A stretch of 64,000 bases of DNA from Spirochaetota bacterium (GTDB lineage: Bacteria; Spirochaetota; UBA4802; UBA5550), in NCBI GenBank assembly GCA_016933025.1, contig JAFGBT010000028.1, forward strand, positions 145,978-209,977, given 5' to 3'. A program made the translations under genes and the position numbers. Shown one piece after another: positions 35,098 through 43,711 of this stretch (position 1 is its first letter; every line of letters starts with the position of its first letter). The notes below the pieces were generated by a model, which worked only from the letters and a program-made list of their open reading frames with translations, was not told where the DNA came from and did not search any database.

Positions 35098-36417
35098 ATG
35101 ATGACGAATAACGAAGAAAAAAATATCATCCTCGACAGCATAGCGGACGGCGTGTTCACGGTAGACATGGATTTCCAGATCACCTCCATGAACCGCGCCG
35201 CTGAAAAGATCCTCGGCATCAGCGAGCATGATGCCATCGGCAGGCTCTGCTTCGAGGTATTCCACGGGAACATATGCGAGCATTCGTGCGCGCTCAAGGA
35301 GACCATCGCCAGCGGGAGCAACATCATCAACAAGACCATCTACATCGTGAACTCCCGGGGCGAGCGTGTACCCATAAGCGTCAGCACCGCCCTCCTCAAG
35401 AACCGGAAGGGCGAGGTCATCGGCGGTGTCGAGACATTCCGGGACATGACGGCCATTGAGGTCCTCCGCAAGGAGATTGAATCGAAATACACCTTTGAAG
35501 ACATCGTGAGCAAAAGCAGGCCGATGCGCGACATCTTCGCGATACTGCCCGACATCGCAGAGAGCGACAGCTCGGTGCTTATCGAGGGCCAGAGCGGCAC
35601 CGGCAAGGAGCTTATCGCCCGCGCCATACACAACCTGAGCCGGCGCAGGGACAGGCCGCTCACTGTCATCAACTGCGCGGCGGTACCGGACAACCTGCTC
35701 GAATCGGAGCTGTTCGGCTACAAGGCAGGCGCCTTCACCGACGCGAAGAAGGACAAGCCGGGTAAAATCGCTCTCGCCGAGGGGGGCTCGCTCTTTCTCG
35801 ACGAAATAGGCGAGATATCGCCCGCGATGCAGGTAAAGCTTCTGCGCTTCCTCCAGGAGCGCGTGTACGAACCGCTGGGCGGAGTCGCATCGGTCAGATC
35901 GGACGTCCGCATCATCACGGCGACGAACAAGAACCTTGCCGAGGAAGTCAGGGGAGGCGGGTTCAGGGAGGATTTGTATTATCGCGTTAATGTCGTCAAT
36001 ATCCGTCTGCCGTCGCTCGCCGAGCGCACGGAGGACATCCCGTTCCTGGTCAGGCATTTCATCAACAAGTACAACATTCTCAAGGGCAAAAACATCGAAG
36101 GCGCGAGCGATGAGGTCATGGATATACTGATGCAGTATAATTATCCCGGAAACATACGCGAGCTGGAGAACATCATCGAGCATGCCTTCGTTCTCTGCCG
36201 GGAGCCGTATATCAAGACCGCGCACCTCCCCTCCCATCTGACCGCGCAGGGCCTTCCCCTGCATGAAAACTATTCCCTCGAGGAGATGGAACGCGTTTAT
36301 ATCCTCCGGGCGCTTGAAAGAAATTCCTGGCAGAGGCAGAATACCGCGAAAGACCTCGGCATCGACGCGTCAACACTCTGGCGAAAGATGAAAAAGTATT
36401 CAATCCCACTGCGCTAA
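35098..36417 (+). CDS. PAS-containing sigma-54-dependent activator (NtrC-like)
   Basis: The 439-residue regulator has an N-terminal PAS domain (LDSIADGVFTVDMDFQITSM) with two Cys in GNICEHSCALKE, an AAA+ domain with Walker A GQSGTGKELI and Walker B GGSLFLDEIGE, and a C-terminal Fis-type HTH (DLGIDASTLWRKMKKY). The sigma-54 contact loop reads GAFTDA instead of GAFTGA, seen in relatives beside ORP-like clusters. It probably activates the sigma-54 promoter at 38393 in response to a PAS-sensed redox or ligand signal. Start 35098 or 35101. Confidence 0.88.
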   Translation: MMTNNEEKNIILDSIADGVFTVDMDFQITSMNRAAEKILGISEHDAIGRLCFEVFHGNICEHSCALKETIASGSNIINKTIYIVNSRGERVPISVSTALLKNRKGEVIGGVETFRDMTAIEVLRKEIESKYTFEDIVSKSRPMRDIFAILPDIAESDSSVLIEGQSGTGKELIARAIHNLSRRRDRPLTVINCAAVPDNLLESELFGYKAGAFTDAKKDKPGKIALAEGGSLFLDEIGEISPAMQVKLLRFLQERVYEPLGGVASVRSDVRIITATNKNLAEEVRGGGFREDLYYRVNVVNIRLPSLAERTEDIPFLVRHFINKYNILKGKNIEGASDEVMDILMQYNYPGNIRELENIIEHAFVLCREPYIKTAHLPSHLTAQGLPLHENYSLEEMERVYILRALERNSWQRQNTAKDLGIDASTLWRKMKKYSIPLR

Positions 36418-36587
36418 CATGTCCGACCTCCCGAACAGTAAAGACTTCATAACCCGGCAGAGCGTATTGCATCGCACCCATTTATATTATTATTAATTAT
36501 TTAAATGTTAAATATTTGATATTTTAATGATTGACGGGTAAAAACCGAATGCCAATATTGTTCCTGTTACATAGAGAGGGGTCCGGC

Positions 36588-37697
36588 ATGAAAAACATCT
36601 TTTCCTCAAGAATCGGAATTATCATTACCGGCGCCGCGATCGGTACAATCGCGGTGCTGCTCCAGGTGACCGGGAACCCGCCAAACATGGGTATATGCGT
36701 CGCCTGCTTCGAGCGCGACATCGCCGGAGCCCTCGGGCTCCACAGGGCCGCAGTAGTCCAGTATCTCCGGCCGGAAATACCCGCCATCGTGCTCGGCTCA
36801 TTTATCATTTCACTGATCATGAAGGAGTATAAACCGCGGGCCGGCTCCTCAACCGTGATACGCTTCTTTCTCGGGGTTTTCGCGATGATCGGCGCTCTGG
36901 CCTTCCTGGGCTGTCCCTGGCGCGCCCTTCTCCGCCTGGCGGGCGGCGACCTGAACGCTGTCACCGCCCTGCTCGGCCTGGTCCTCGGGATCACCGGCGG
37001 GGTCCTGTTCCTCAACAACGGGTACAGCCTCGGCCGCTCATACGACAACCGGAAGTCCAGCGGCTGGATTTTCCCCGCCTTCATGCTGGTCCTTGTCCTG
37101 CTCAATGTCTTTGATGTTTCATTTTCCGAAGGGGGACCGATATTCTCGAGCACGGCTGGACCGGGATCCATGCACGCCAGCGTCTGGATCAGCCTAACGG
37201 CCGGGCTCGTCTTCGGCGTTCTCGCGCAGCGGAGCAGGTTTTGCACAATGGGATCGATACGCGACATCATACTGGCACGCGATTTCCATCTCATCAGCGG
37301 CGTCGCCGCTCTCCTTGCCTCCGCCACTATAGGCAACCTCATCCTGAGAAAATTCAATCCCGGGTTCACATCGCAGCCCGTCGCGCACAGCGCGCACCTC
37401 TGGAACTTTCTCGGCATGGCCCTCGCCGGCCTGGCCTTTGCCCTCGCGGGAGGATGCCCGGGCAGGCAGCTGATACTTTCCGGCGAAGGCGACGCGGACG
37501 CGGGCATCTTCGTGCTTGGCATGACAACCGGTGCCGCCATATCGCACAACTTTTCCATGGCCGGGAAACCCGACGCAGTTATCGACGGATTGTATACCGT
37601 CGGCGGCATCGGGCCGTGGGGACAGATCGCAGTAATCACGGGGATACTATTCTGCCTGATCGTCGGATTCACCATGCGCGAAAAAATCAGGGTATAA
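36588..37697 (+). CDS. yedE: YedE-family selenium-metabolism transporter
   Basis: The 369-residue membrane protein has about nine spans. Signatures include GICVACFERDIAG, AFLGCPWRALLRLAGGDLNA and LAGGCPGRQLILSGEG, which are YedE/YeeE features; Cys residues within the membrane path are typical of sulphur/selenium uptake. The protein family is linked to selenium metabolism. The TusA/YedF-like and DUF3343 genes follow directly, supporting that role. ATG 36588 follows GAGAGGGG. Confidence 0.85.
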   Translation: MKNIFSSRIGIIITGAAIGTIAVLLQVTGNPPNMGICVACFERDIAGALGLHRAAVVQYLRPEIPAIVLGSFIISLIMKEYKPRAGSSTVIRFFLGVFAMIGALAFLGCPWRALLRLAGGDLNAVTALLGLVLGITGGVLFLNNGYSLGRSYDNRKSSGWIFPAFMLVLVLLNVFDVSFSEGGPIFSSTAGPGSMHASVWISLTAGLVFGVLAQRSRFCTMGSIRDIILARDFHLISGVAALLASATIGNLILRKFNPGFTSQPVAHSAHLWNFLGMALAGLAFALAGGCPGRQLILSGEGDADAGIFVLGMTTGAAISHNFSMAGKPDAVIDGLYTVGGIGPWGQIAVITGILFCLIVGFTMREKIRV

Positions 37698-37758
37698 TCC
37701 CGAATCGCGCAACGAGCGAGGTTAGATTTGATCATTTACTACCACCGGAGGAAATTCT

Positions 37759-37971
37759 ATGGCTGAGCATAAAATTGACGCGCGCGGGCTCTCGTGCCCG
37801 CAACCCGTGGTCCTGACGCGCAAGGCGATCGATGCAGGTTACTCCTCATTCGAGATATCCGTAAGCAGCGAGGTGTCAAAAGAAAATGTCCTCAGGGCGC
37901 TGGGCAACAACAAGTACCGAGCGGAGATCAGTCAGGACGGCAATGATATTATCATTAAAGCCATGAAATAG
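37759..37971 (+). CDS. TusA/YedF-like sulphur/selenium carrier
   Basis: The 70-residue protein is a SirA/TusA domain. The CPxP motif in IDARGLSCPQPVVLTRKAI holds the sulphur or selenium-carrying Cys. It equals the N-terminal half of YedF; the DsrE-like half is absent. GGAGG precedes the ATG. It lies between yedE and the DUF3343 gene and probably hands selenium onward in the cell. Confidence 0.85.
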   Translation: MAEHKIDARGLSCPQPVVLTRKAIDAGYSSFEISVSSEVSKENVLRALGNNKYRAEISQDGNDIIIKAMK

Positions 37972-37981
37972 CCGGAAAGAA

Positions 37982-38200
37982 ATGGATTATTCGGTCATAT
38001 TATATCACTCGACGCACCATGCCATATGGACGTCGAGGCTTCTTAAAAAAGCTGGATTATATCACGCCATGATCCCGGTACCCAGGCACCTCAGCTCCGA
38101 CTGCGGGTATTGCGTTAAGATCAAAACTGAAAATACATCCGAAATTGAACGCGTATTAAAAACTTCAGGGGTTGAATATCAGCAAATTCACCCCTTGTAA
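37982..38200 (+). CDS. DUF3343-like small protein
   Basis: The 72-residue protein (MDYSVILYHSTHHAIWTSRL) matches DUF3343, found beside YedE/YedF-type selenium genes. A CGYC motif (SSDCGYCVKIKTEN) could bind selenium or a metal. It begins 10 bp after the TusA-like stop, so the three genes form one operon. Role inferred as an accessory in selenium handling. Confidence 0.75.
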   Translation: MDYSVILYHSTHHAIWTSRLLKKAGLYHAMIPVPRHLSSDCGYCVKIKTENTSEIERVLKTSGVEYQQIHPL

Positions 38201-38232
38201 TCAATTATTGCATTTTACAACTAAATCTGTCA

Positions 38233-38259
38233 TTCTATATTGCATTATGCAATATAGAA
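38233..38259. repeat. Perfect 27-bp palindrome between selenium and ORP-like genes
   Basis: TTCTATATTGCAT and its exact inverse flank a single T. It lies 33 bp after the DUF3343 gene and 135 bp upstream of the sigma-54 promoter. It may terminate the selenium operon or bind the upstream activator, whose enhancer sites are usually 80-150 bp from the promoter. Confidence 0.55.
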
Positions 38260-38392
38260 AGCAATTATTTTTCACTTGGGAAACACCGATCGTATCTTCC
38301 CCTTAAAATATTTCACTAAAAAAACAGGTAAAACAGTGGTTTTATAGCATTAATGCTCTTTTTTTAATTATTTATATCGATCCAGAATGAAC

Positions 38393-38408
38393 CGGCACGC
38401 AACATGCT
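38393..38408 (+). promoter_or_regulatory. Sigma-54 promoter of the ORP-like operon
   Basis: CGGCACGCAACATGCT matches the consensus TGGCACG-N4-TTGC with exact 12-bp offset between GG (38394) and GC (38406). The expected start of transcription (about 38418) falls at or just before the ATG at 38421, which implies a leaderless or nearly leaderless first gene. The activator at 35098 is the obvious candidate regulator. Confidence 0.75.
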
Positions 38409-38420
38409 ATATATTATTAC

Positions 38421-38846
38421 ATGAAGAATGAATTGATTGCACTGCCGGTATATCAGGAACGCGTATCTCCGCTCATGGATGTTTCGAGCAAATACGCGAT
38501 TTATGAAACTATCGACGGTGTCATTCAACACAGAAGCGATATCTCGCTGGCCGCGAGCGGCGAACTTCAGCGGGTGGAGAAACTGAAGGAGCTCGGCGTC
38601 ACCACCATTATCTGCGGAGCGGTAAGCTGCTGCGTGGCGGACATGATCGTCGAAAAAGGAATGAGGCTCCTGCCGATGATATACGGGTCCATCGATGAAA
38701 TTGTCGAGAAGTACCTGAATCATACCCTTTCATCGGACGGGCAATCGACGGCTGACTCCGCCTGCCGCGGCAAGAAGCGCCGCAAACAATGCTCAGGCGA
38801 GCGGCGGGGAAAGCGCGGAATCAGACAGAAGGAGAAATCGAAATGA
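38421..38846 (+). CDS. NifX/ORP-family protein
   Basis: The 141-residue protein has the NifX/NifB C-terminal fold seen in dinitrogenase cofactor proteins (LIALPVYQERVSPLMDVSSK, ELGVTTIICGAVSCCVADM) followed by a basic tail rich in Lys and Arg. The vicinal CC is a possible metal site. It overlaps the next NifX-like gene by 4 bp (ATGA). It resembles members of the Desulfovibrio orange-protein cluster. No nitrogenase genes are in the window, so nitrogen fixation is not implied. Confidence 0.78.
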   Translation: MKNELIALPVYQERVSPLMDVSSKYAIYETIDGVIQHRSDISLAASGELQRVEKLKELGVTTIICGAVSCCVADMIVEKGMRLLPMIYGSIDEIVEKYLNHTLSSDGQSTADSACRGKKRRKQCSGERRGKRGIRQKEKSK

Positions 38847-39202
38847 AAATAGCGATAACGACATCGGGAAGAGACCTCACATCGCCAATAGACGAACGGT
38901 TCGGACGCGCCTCCGGGTTCATTATTTTTGATACCGAAACAGGCGCGCATGAATACCTGGACAACAAGCAGAACCTTCAAGCGGCCCAGGGAGCGGGCAT
39001 TCAGTCCGCAAAAACAGTAATGGACGCCGGCGTCTCGGTCCTCATTACGGGAAATGTCGGGCCCAAGGCCTATGCGACGCTGTCGGCCGGGGGTGTCGAA
39101 ATATTTTTGAAGAACGGCGGGACCGTGGATGACGCGATCGTCGAATACAAGGCGGGCTCGCTATCGAAAACGGGCGGGGCGAATGTCGAGGGTCACTGGT
39201 GA
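38843..39202 (+). CDS. NifX/ORP-family protein
   Basis: The 119-residue protein (MKIAITTSGRDLTSPIDERF) has the typical NifX-like start and the GIQSAKTVMDAGVSVLITGN core. It binds a metal cofactor in relatives. Its ATG overlaps the previous stop by 4 bp, so translation is coupled. It has no Cys in the metal-binding area, in contrast with the 38421 protein. Confidence 0.85.
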   Translation: MKIAITTSGRDLTSPIDERFGRASGFIIFDTETGAHEYLDNKQNLQAAQGAGIQSAKTVMDAGVSVLITGNVGPKAYATLSAGGVEIFLKNGGTVDDAIVEYKAGSLSKTGGANVEGHW

Positions 39203-39247
39203 TTAAGTCCACGTCATTACTATTCCCTATTTGACAAGGAGGCGCTT

Positions 39248-39721
39248 ATGACCGAATCGAGTGTGTACGATCAATTCAACGGATACCACGCCTATCCTCT
39301 CGGCGCCGGCGAACGGATGGTCCGGGAGAAGCTGGTGAAGCTGTTCGAAAAAATCATCGGGAAAAACGAGATATGCCTCGTAAAGGCGCAGGAAAAAGGG
39401 CTGGAAAAGCTGACATCAAGGATCCTCGCCGTGAAAAAACGGATGGACAGAATGAGGAATGATATGGCCCGCACCGAGCCGGGAACGGCGTATAAATTCG
39501 AACCGCTTTCCGCCGCCGACGAAGAGACGCTGAAGGAAATCGACGGCAGGCTTGAGTCTGTCATACAGCAGTGCTTCGCCGGCATAGAATCGCTTACCTG
39601 CATGGAAACTGACATGCACATTAGCGACCGGTTTGCCATGATGGACGACAGCCTTCGTGAAATCGAGGCGCTCTTCCACAAGCGGGCGGAGGTATTCAAG
39701 AAAATGCGCATTTACGGTTAA
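39248..39721 (+). CDS. Helical protein of unknown function in the ORP-like cluster
   Basis: The 157-residue protein is almost wholly alpha-helical with heptad-like Leu/Met spacing (KLVKLFEKIIGKNEICLVK, LTSRILAVKKRMDRMRND) and could be a coiled coil. No recognised domain. AAGGAGG precedes the ATG. Its place between NifX-like genes and the MBL hydrolase suggests a structural or adaptor role in the same system. Confidence 0.65.
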   Translation: MTESSVYDQFNGYHAYPLGAGERMVREKLVKLFEKIIGKNEICLVKAQEKGLEKLTSRILAVKKRMDRMRNDMARTEPGTAYKFEPLSAADEETLKEIDGRLESVIQQCFAGIESLTCMETDMHISDRFAMMDDSLREIEALFHKRAEVFKKMRIYG

Positions 39722-39821
39722 TACATAACACTCGGGCCTTCTTGCCATAGCGCGAACGGCTCTCCGGCCTCCGTAGCAAGGCGCCAGGGAGCTCTGAATT
39801 TTTCAGGAAAAGGAAATCGTC

Positions 39822-40664
39822 ATGAAAACAAGAATCACGGTGGTCTGCGAAAACAGCGTTATCGTGCCCCTGCCCTTCATCGGCGAGCACGGATTCTCCT
39901 GCCTCATCGAGTCGGGAGACACGACACTCTTTGACACCGGCCAGGGCCTGGGGATACTAAACAACCTGGGCAAAATGGGAAAGCAGATCGACGCGATACA
40001 GCGGATCATATTGAGCCACGGACATTATGACCATACCGGAGGACTGCTGTCGGTACTCCAGAATAAAAACGGAAAGACCCCGGTCTATCTTCATCCCGAC
40101 GCGTTCGACGACAAGAAGGCCGTTGTCCCCCTCCCCGGGAATACGATTGAAATGCCGATAGGCATGCGAGCGCCGCGTGAGGAGTACGAAAAAGCCGGGG
40201 CTGATTTCAATTTCGTCAACAGTTTCGTGAAGATAACCGATTCCATATCGGCGATCGCTGACGTAACGCACCCCTCCGGCTGGAAGACATGGGACACCCG
40301 CCTCAAGCGGAAGGTCGACGGAGCCCTCGAGGACGACCCGTTCCATGACGATCTCTCCCTCCTGATATCGACCGAATCGGGGCCGGTGGTGCTCCTCGGC
40401 TGCGCACACGCCGGGATCGTCGAGATACTCAACGAACTCTCGGAGAAAACCGGATACGATGAATTTCACGCGGTCATCGGCGGCACGCACCTCGGAAACG
40501 CGCCTGAGGACTATATCGCGCTCGCCATGGGCACGCTGAAAAAATACCGGGTGAAGAAGGTGGCCGTCTCCCACTGCACGGGGCTGAATATGGCCTGCCG
40601 CTTCGCCTCGGAATTTAAAAATGAATTCGCCAACGCGTCGGTCGGCGCCATGTTCGAATTCTAA
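39822..40664 (+). CDS. MBL-fold metallohydrolase
   Basis: The 280-residue protein has the metal site LSHGHYDHTGG and a second His in LGCAHAGIVEIL, with final HCTG. It resembles the MBL proteins found in ORP-type clusters. The substrate is unknown; the family includes glyoxalase II-like, phosphonate and redox-related enzymes. The MinD-type ATPase gene follows after 15 bp with its own ribosome binding site. Confidence 0.82.
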   Translation: MKTRITVVCENSVIVPLPFIGEHGFSCLIESGDTTLFDTGQGLGILNNLGKMGKQIDAIQRIILSHGHYDHTGGLLSVLQNKNGKTPVYLHPDAFDDKKAVVPLPGNTIEMPIGMRAPREEYEKAGADFNFVNSFVKITDSISAIADVTHPSGWKTWDTRLKRKVDGALEDDPFHDDLSLLISTESGPVVLLGCAHAGIVEILNELSEKTGYDEFHAVIGGTHLGNAPEDYIALAMGTLKKYRVKKVAVSHCTGLNMACRFASEFKNEFANASVGAMFEF

Positions 40665-40679
40665 TATAAAGGAGAAATA

Positions 40680-41540
40680 ATGAATATTGCCATAGCAAGC
40701 GGAAAAGGAGGGACCGGGAAGACGACCGTCGCGATGGCGCTGGCTACGTGCTACGCGCGGAACAGCCTGAGCGTCGCCCTGCTCGATTGCGACGTCGAGG
40801 AACCCAACGTCAACCTCTTCCTTAAGGCCGGTATCGACACAACGGAACCGGTGAGCGTACTCATACCCGAAGTCGACGAGCCCAGCTGCAACGGCTGCGG
40901 CGAGTGCGAGCGGATATGCGCCTTTAACGCCATCGTGCTCGTCAGGGCCAAGCCGCTTCTCTTCGCCGAAATGTGCCATTCGTGCGGCGGTTGCTATCAC
41001 GTCTGCCCCGAGCGGGCGATAAAAGAGATCGGCAAAGAAATCGGCTTCATCGAGAGCGGTACGCGCGACGGCATCGCCTATGCGGGCGGCCGGCTCAACA
41101 TAGGGGAAGCGATGTCGCCGCCGCTCATTCGCGAAGTCAAGCGCCGGCATTCCGACTCCGGGACACGGATCATCGATTCCCCGCCGGGAACATCGTGCCC
41201 CGCCGTGGAAGCCGTCAAGGACAGCGACTTTGTGGTGCTGGTGACCGAGCCGACCCCCTTCGGCCTTAACGACCTGAACCTCGCGGCCGGCGCAGTGCGC
41301 GCCCTCGGGATCCCGTTCGGGGTGGTGGTCAACCGCGCCGACATCGGCGGCGATTCATTTACGGCCGAATACGCGAAGCGAGGCTACGATATCATAGCCT
41401 CCATCCCCCATTCCCGCGAGATCGCGGAAGGATATTCCCGTGGAGACTGCGTTTCATACATAGTTGAACGGTTCCGCGCGGAAATCGAAAATATAGCCTC
41501 ATACGCCGAACATCAAGCGAGGAGGAACGCACGAGTATGA
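40680..41540 (+). CDS. MinD-type ATPase with inserted double ferredoxin domain
   Basis: The 286-residue protein starts with deviant Walker A ASGKGGTGKTTVAMAL. Two [4Fe-4S] motifs (CNGCGECERICAF and CHSCGGCYHVCPE) are inserted at about residues 60-110. The final half has IDSPPGTSCPAVEAV. This is the ATPase type of ORP clusters (DVU2103/2104-like). It may load or transfer a metal cofactor using ATP. The next, similar gene overlaps it by 4 bp. Confidence 0.9.
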   Translation: MNIAIASGKGGTGKTTVAMALATCYARNSLSVALLDCDVEEPNVNLFLKAGIDTTEPVSVLIPEVDEPSCNGCGECERICAFNAIVLVRAKPLLFAEMCHSCGGCYHVCPERAIKEIGKEIGFIESGTRDGIAYAGGRLNIGEAMSPPLIREVKRRHSDSGTRIIDSPPGTSCPAVEAVKDSDFVVLVTEPTPFGLNDLNLAAGAVRALGIPFGVVVNRADIGGDSFTAEYAKRGYDIIASIPHSREIAEGYSRGDCVSYIVERFRAEIENIASYAEHQARRNARV

Positions 41541-42400
41541 TACGCGAACTGGTCGTCATCAGCGGAAAGGGAGGCACCGGGAAAACGAGCGTGGCCGCCT
41601 CCTTTGCCTGTCTGTCGCAGAACAAGGTGATAGCCGATTGCGACGTGGACGCGGCCGATATGCACCTGGTACTGCGGCCCGACCCGGTGCACTCGGAGAT
41701 ATTCGAATCCGGCATGAAGGCGTGGATCGACAGGGACGCATGCTCGTCATGCGGCGAATGCCTGCACTACTGCCGCTTTGACGCGATAAGCGATGATTTC
41801 GTGGTCGACGGCATTTCCTGCGAAGGCTGCGGCGTATGCGCGCACTTCTGCCCCGCCGGGGCAATAGAGATGAGAAATCACGCATCCGGCGAATGGTTCG
41901 TGTCCGATACGCACTGCGGTCCCCTGGTGCACGCACGGCTCGGCATTGCCGAGGGCAATTCGGGCAAGCTGGTGACGCTTATCAAGAAAAAGGCCAGGGA
42001 GATAGCGCAGGAGAAGGGATACGATCTCGTCATCGTCGACGGATCGCCGGGAACTGGCTGCCCGGTGATCGCCACGATATCCGGCGCATCGCTCGTCCTG
42101 GTGGTCACCGAGCCGACGGTTTCGGGCATCCATGACCTCCAGCGGGTACTCAACCTGACGCGGCATTTCAATGTCAGGGCGGCCGTGTGTGTAAACAAGG
42201 CCGACATCAACCCTGACAACGTCGCCGAGATACGAGAGTTCTGCTCGGTCAACGAGGTGCCTGTCGCCGGCGCCATACCCTATGACATGGACGTGACCCG
42301 GGCCCAGATCGCCGGGAAAAGCGTCGTCGAATATTCAAGCGGACCGGCCGCGGCCGAAATTCGAAAAATCTGGGAGGAGATGAAACATGCGGTCGGCTGA
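41537..42400 (+). CDS. MinD-type ATPase with inserted double ferredoxin domain, second copy
   Basis: The 287-residue protein has Walker A SGKGGTGKTSVAASF and two ferredoxin motifs (CSSCGECLHYCRF and CEGCGVCAHFCPA). It is a paralogue of the 40680 protein and probably forms a heterodimer with it. ATGA overlap with the upstream gene indicates coupling. C-terminal SPGTGCPVIATISG is conserved. It is expected to bind ATP and iron-sulphur clusters in the cytoplasm. Confidence 0.9.
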   Translation: MIRELVVISGKGGTGKTSVAASFACLSQNKVIADCDVDAADMHLVLRPDPVHSEIFESGMKAWIDRDACSSCGECLHYCRFDAISDDFVVDGISCEGCGVCAHFCPAGAIEMRNHASGEWFVSDTHCGPLVHARLGIAEGNSGKLVTLIKKKAREIAQEKGYDLVIVDGSPGTGCPVIATISGASLVLVVTEPTVSGIHDLQRVLNLTRHFNVRAAVCVNKADINPDNVAEIREFCSVNEVPVAGAIPYDMDVTRAQIAGKSVVEYSSGPAAAEIRKIWEEMKHAVG

Positions 42401-42498
42401 CATCAACAGGGACCCCTGAAAAGCGGATTCGTGTTGATCTATACGCAGAAAGCAATTTACTTATAAACAATAGCACATTGAGAGGAGCATAGACAACC

Positions 42499-43368
42499 AT
42501 GAGCAAGACAAAAGAAAATGAAACGGCCGCAGCGGCCGAATCGCAACGCGCTGCAAAGGACGCCCAGGAACGGGCCGCTCTCAGGGACAACATGTCGCGG
42601 ATAGCTCACAAAATAATCGTCCTTTCCGGGAAGGGCGGCGTGGGCAAAAGCACGGTCGCCGTCAACCTGGCGGTCTCACTCGCAGAAAAAAAACTGAGAA
42701 CCGGCCTTCTCGACATCGACATCCACGGTCCCAGCGTCCCAAAACTGCTCGGCATTGAATCCGGCCAGGTGCTTGGCGCAAAAGACGGCAAAATGGCGCC
42801 GGTTGAATACAGCGAGTACCTTAAAGTGGTCTCAATCGGTTTCCTTCTCCAGGGAAGCGACGATGCCGTGATCTGGCGGGGACCGCTGAAGTACGGCGTG
42901 ATCAAGCAGTTTCTCGCCGACGTGGAATGGGGCGACCTCGACTATCTCATCGTCGATTCGCCTCCCGGGACCGGCGACGAACCGCTCTCCATCTGCCAGC
43001 TCATGGAGAACCCGGACGGGGCCGTGGTGGTCACCACGCCGCAGGACGTGGCCCTGATCGACGTCCGCAAGTCGGTCAATTTCTGTGGACAGCTCAACAT
43101 GCCGGTCATCGGCGTCATTGAAAACATGAGCGGGTTTACCTGCCCCCATTGCGGAAAGGAGACCGATATATTCAAAAACGGCGGCGGCAAAAAGATGGCC
43201 GAGGATATGGGCGTGCCCTTTCTCGGGAGCATCCCGATCGAAAGCAGTATCGTCGCCGGCGGCGACAGCGGGAACCCGTTTCATCTCGACCGCCAGGTCG
43301 ACAGGACTCCCGCGCAGGAAAAATTCTCACATATAGTGGAAACAATCATACAAGGAGCGCAACAATGA
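42499..43368 (+). CDS. mrp: Mrp/NBP35-family ATPase
   Basis: The 289-residue protein has Walker A LSGKGGVGKSTVAVNL, the Mrp signature DIDIHGPSVPKLLGI and CPHCGKETDIF (CxxC for a bridging cluster). It is a scaffold or carrier for iron-sulphur clusters; in ORP clusters it partners the NifX-like proteins. An N-terminal stretch of about 35 residues is rich in Lys, Glu and Ala. GAGAGGAG lies upstream. The NifX-like gene overlaps its end by 4 bp. Confidence 0.93.
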   Translation: MSKTKENETAAAAESQRAAKDAQERAALRDNMSRIAHKIIVLSGKGGVGKSTVAVNLAVSLAEKKLRTGLLDIDIHGPSVPKLLGIESGQVLGAKDGKMAPVEYSEYLKVVSIGFLLQGSDDAVIWRGPLKYGVIKQFLADVEWGDLDYLIVDSPPGTGDEPLSICQLMENPDGAVVVTTPQDVALIDVRKSVNFCGQLNMPVIGVIENMSGFTCPHCGKETDIFKNGGGKKMAEDMGVPFLGSIPIESSIVAGGDSGNPFHLDRQVDRTPAQEKFSHIVETIIQGAQQ

Positions 43369-43703
43369 AGATAGCAATTCCGGTAGCGGACAACAGGCTC
43401 TGCCTGCATTTCGGGCACTGCGAGAAATTCGAGGTGTTCGACGTTGACGTTGACGCCAAAAAAATCACGACGCGGGTGGCCTTCGACTCACCGCCGCACC
43501 AGCCAGGACTTCTGCCCCGCTGGCTCGCCGACAAGGGCGTAAAGTGCGTCATCGCGGGCGGCATGGGCTCGCGGGCGGTATCAATCTTCAATGAAAACGG
43601 CGTGCAGGTCATCACCGGAGCGCATGCCGGCGACCCGGCAGAGATCGTGAAGGAGTACATAGAGGGAAACCTCGTCACCGGCTCGAACGTGTGCGACCAC
43701 TAG
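43365..43703 (+). CDS. NifX/ORP-family protein
   Basis: The 112-residue protein (MKIAIPVADNRLCLHFGHCEKFEVF) is the NifX/ORP type, with a HFGHC motif and an internal GGMGSRAVSIFNENG core. It is translationally coupled to mrp (ATGA overlap), like the known pairing of an orange protein with an Mrp ATPase. The C-terminal NVCDH may add a metal ligand. Metal bound cannot be predicted. Confidence 0.88.
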   Translation: MKIAIPVADNRLCLHFGHCEKFEVFDVDVDAKKITTRVAFDSPPHQPGLLPRWLADKGVKCVIAGGMGSRAVSIFNENGVQVITGAHAGDPAEIVKEYIEGNLVTGSNVCDH

Positions 43704-43711
43704 GTCGAACC

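Noticed and set aside
35044..36264. 406-residue frame on the - strand opposite the sigma-54 activator
   Set aside because: It is the complement of a strong NtrC-like gene and has no recognisable domain.
36447..36462. Second sigma-54 promoter upstream of yedE
   Set aside because: GGCAGAGCGTATTGC has GG and GC one base too far apart.
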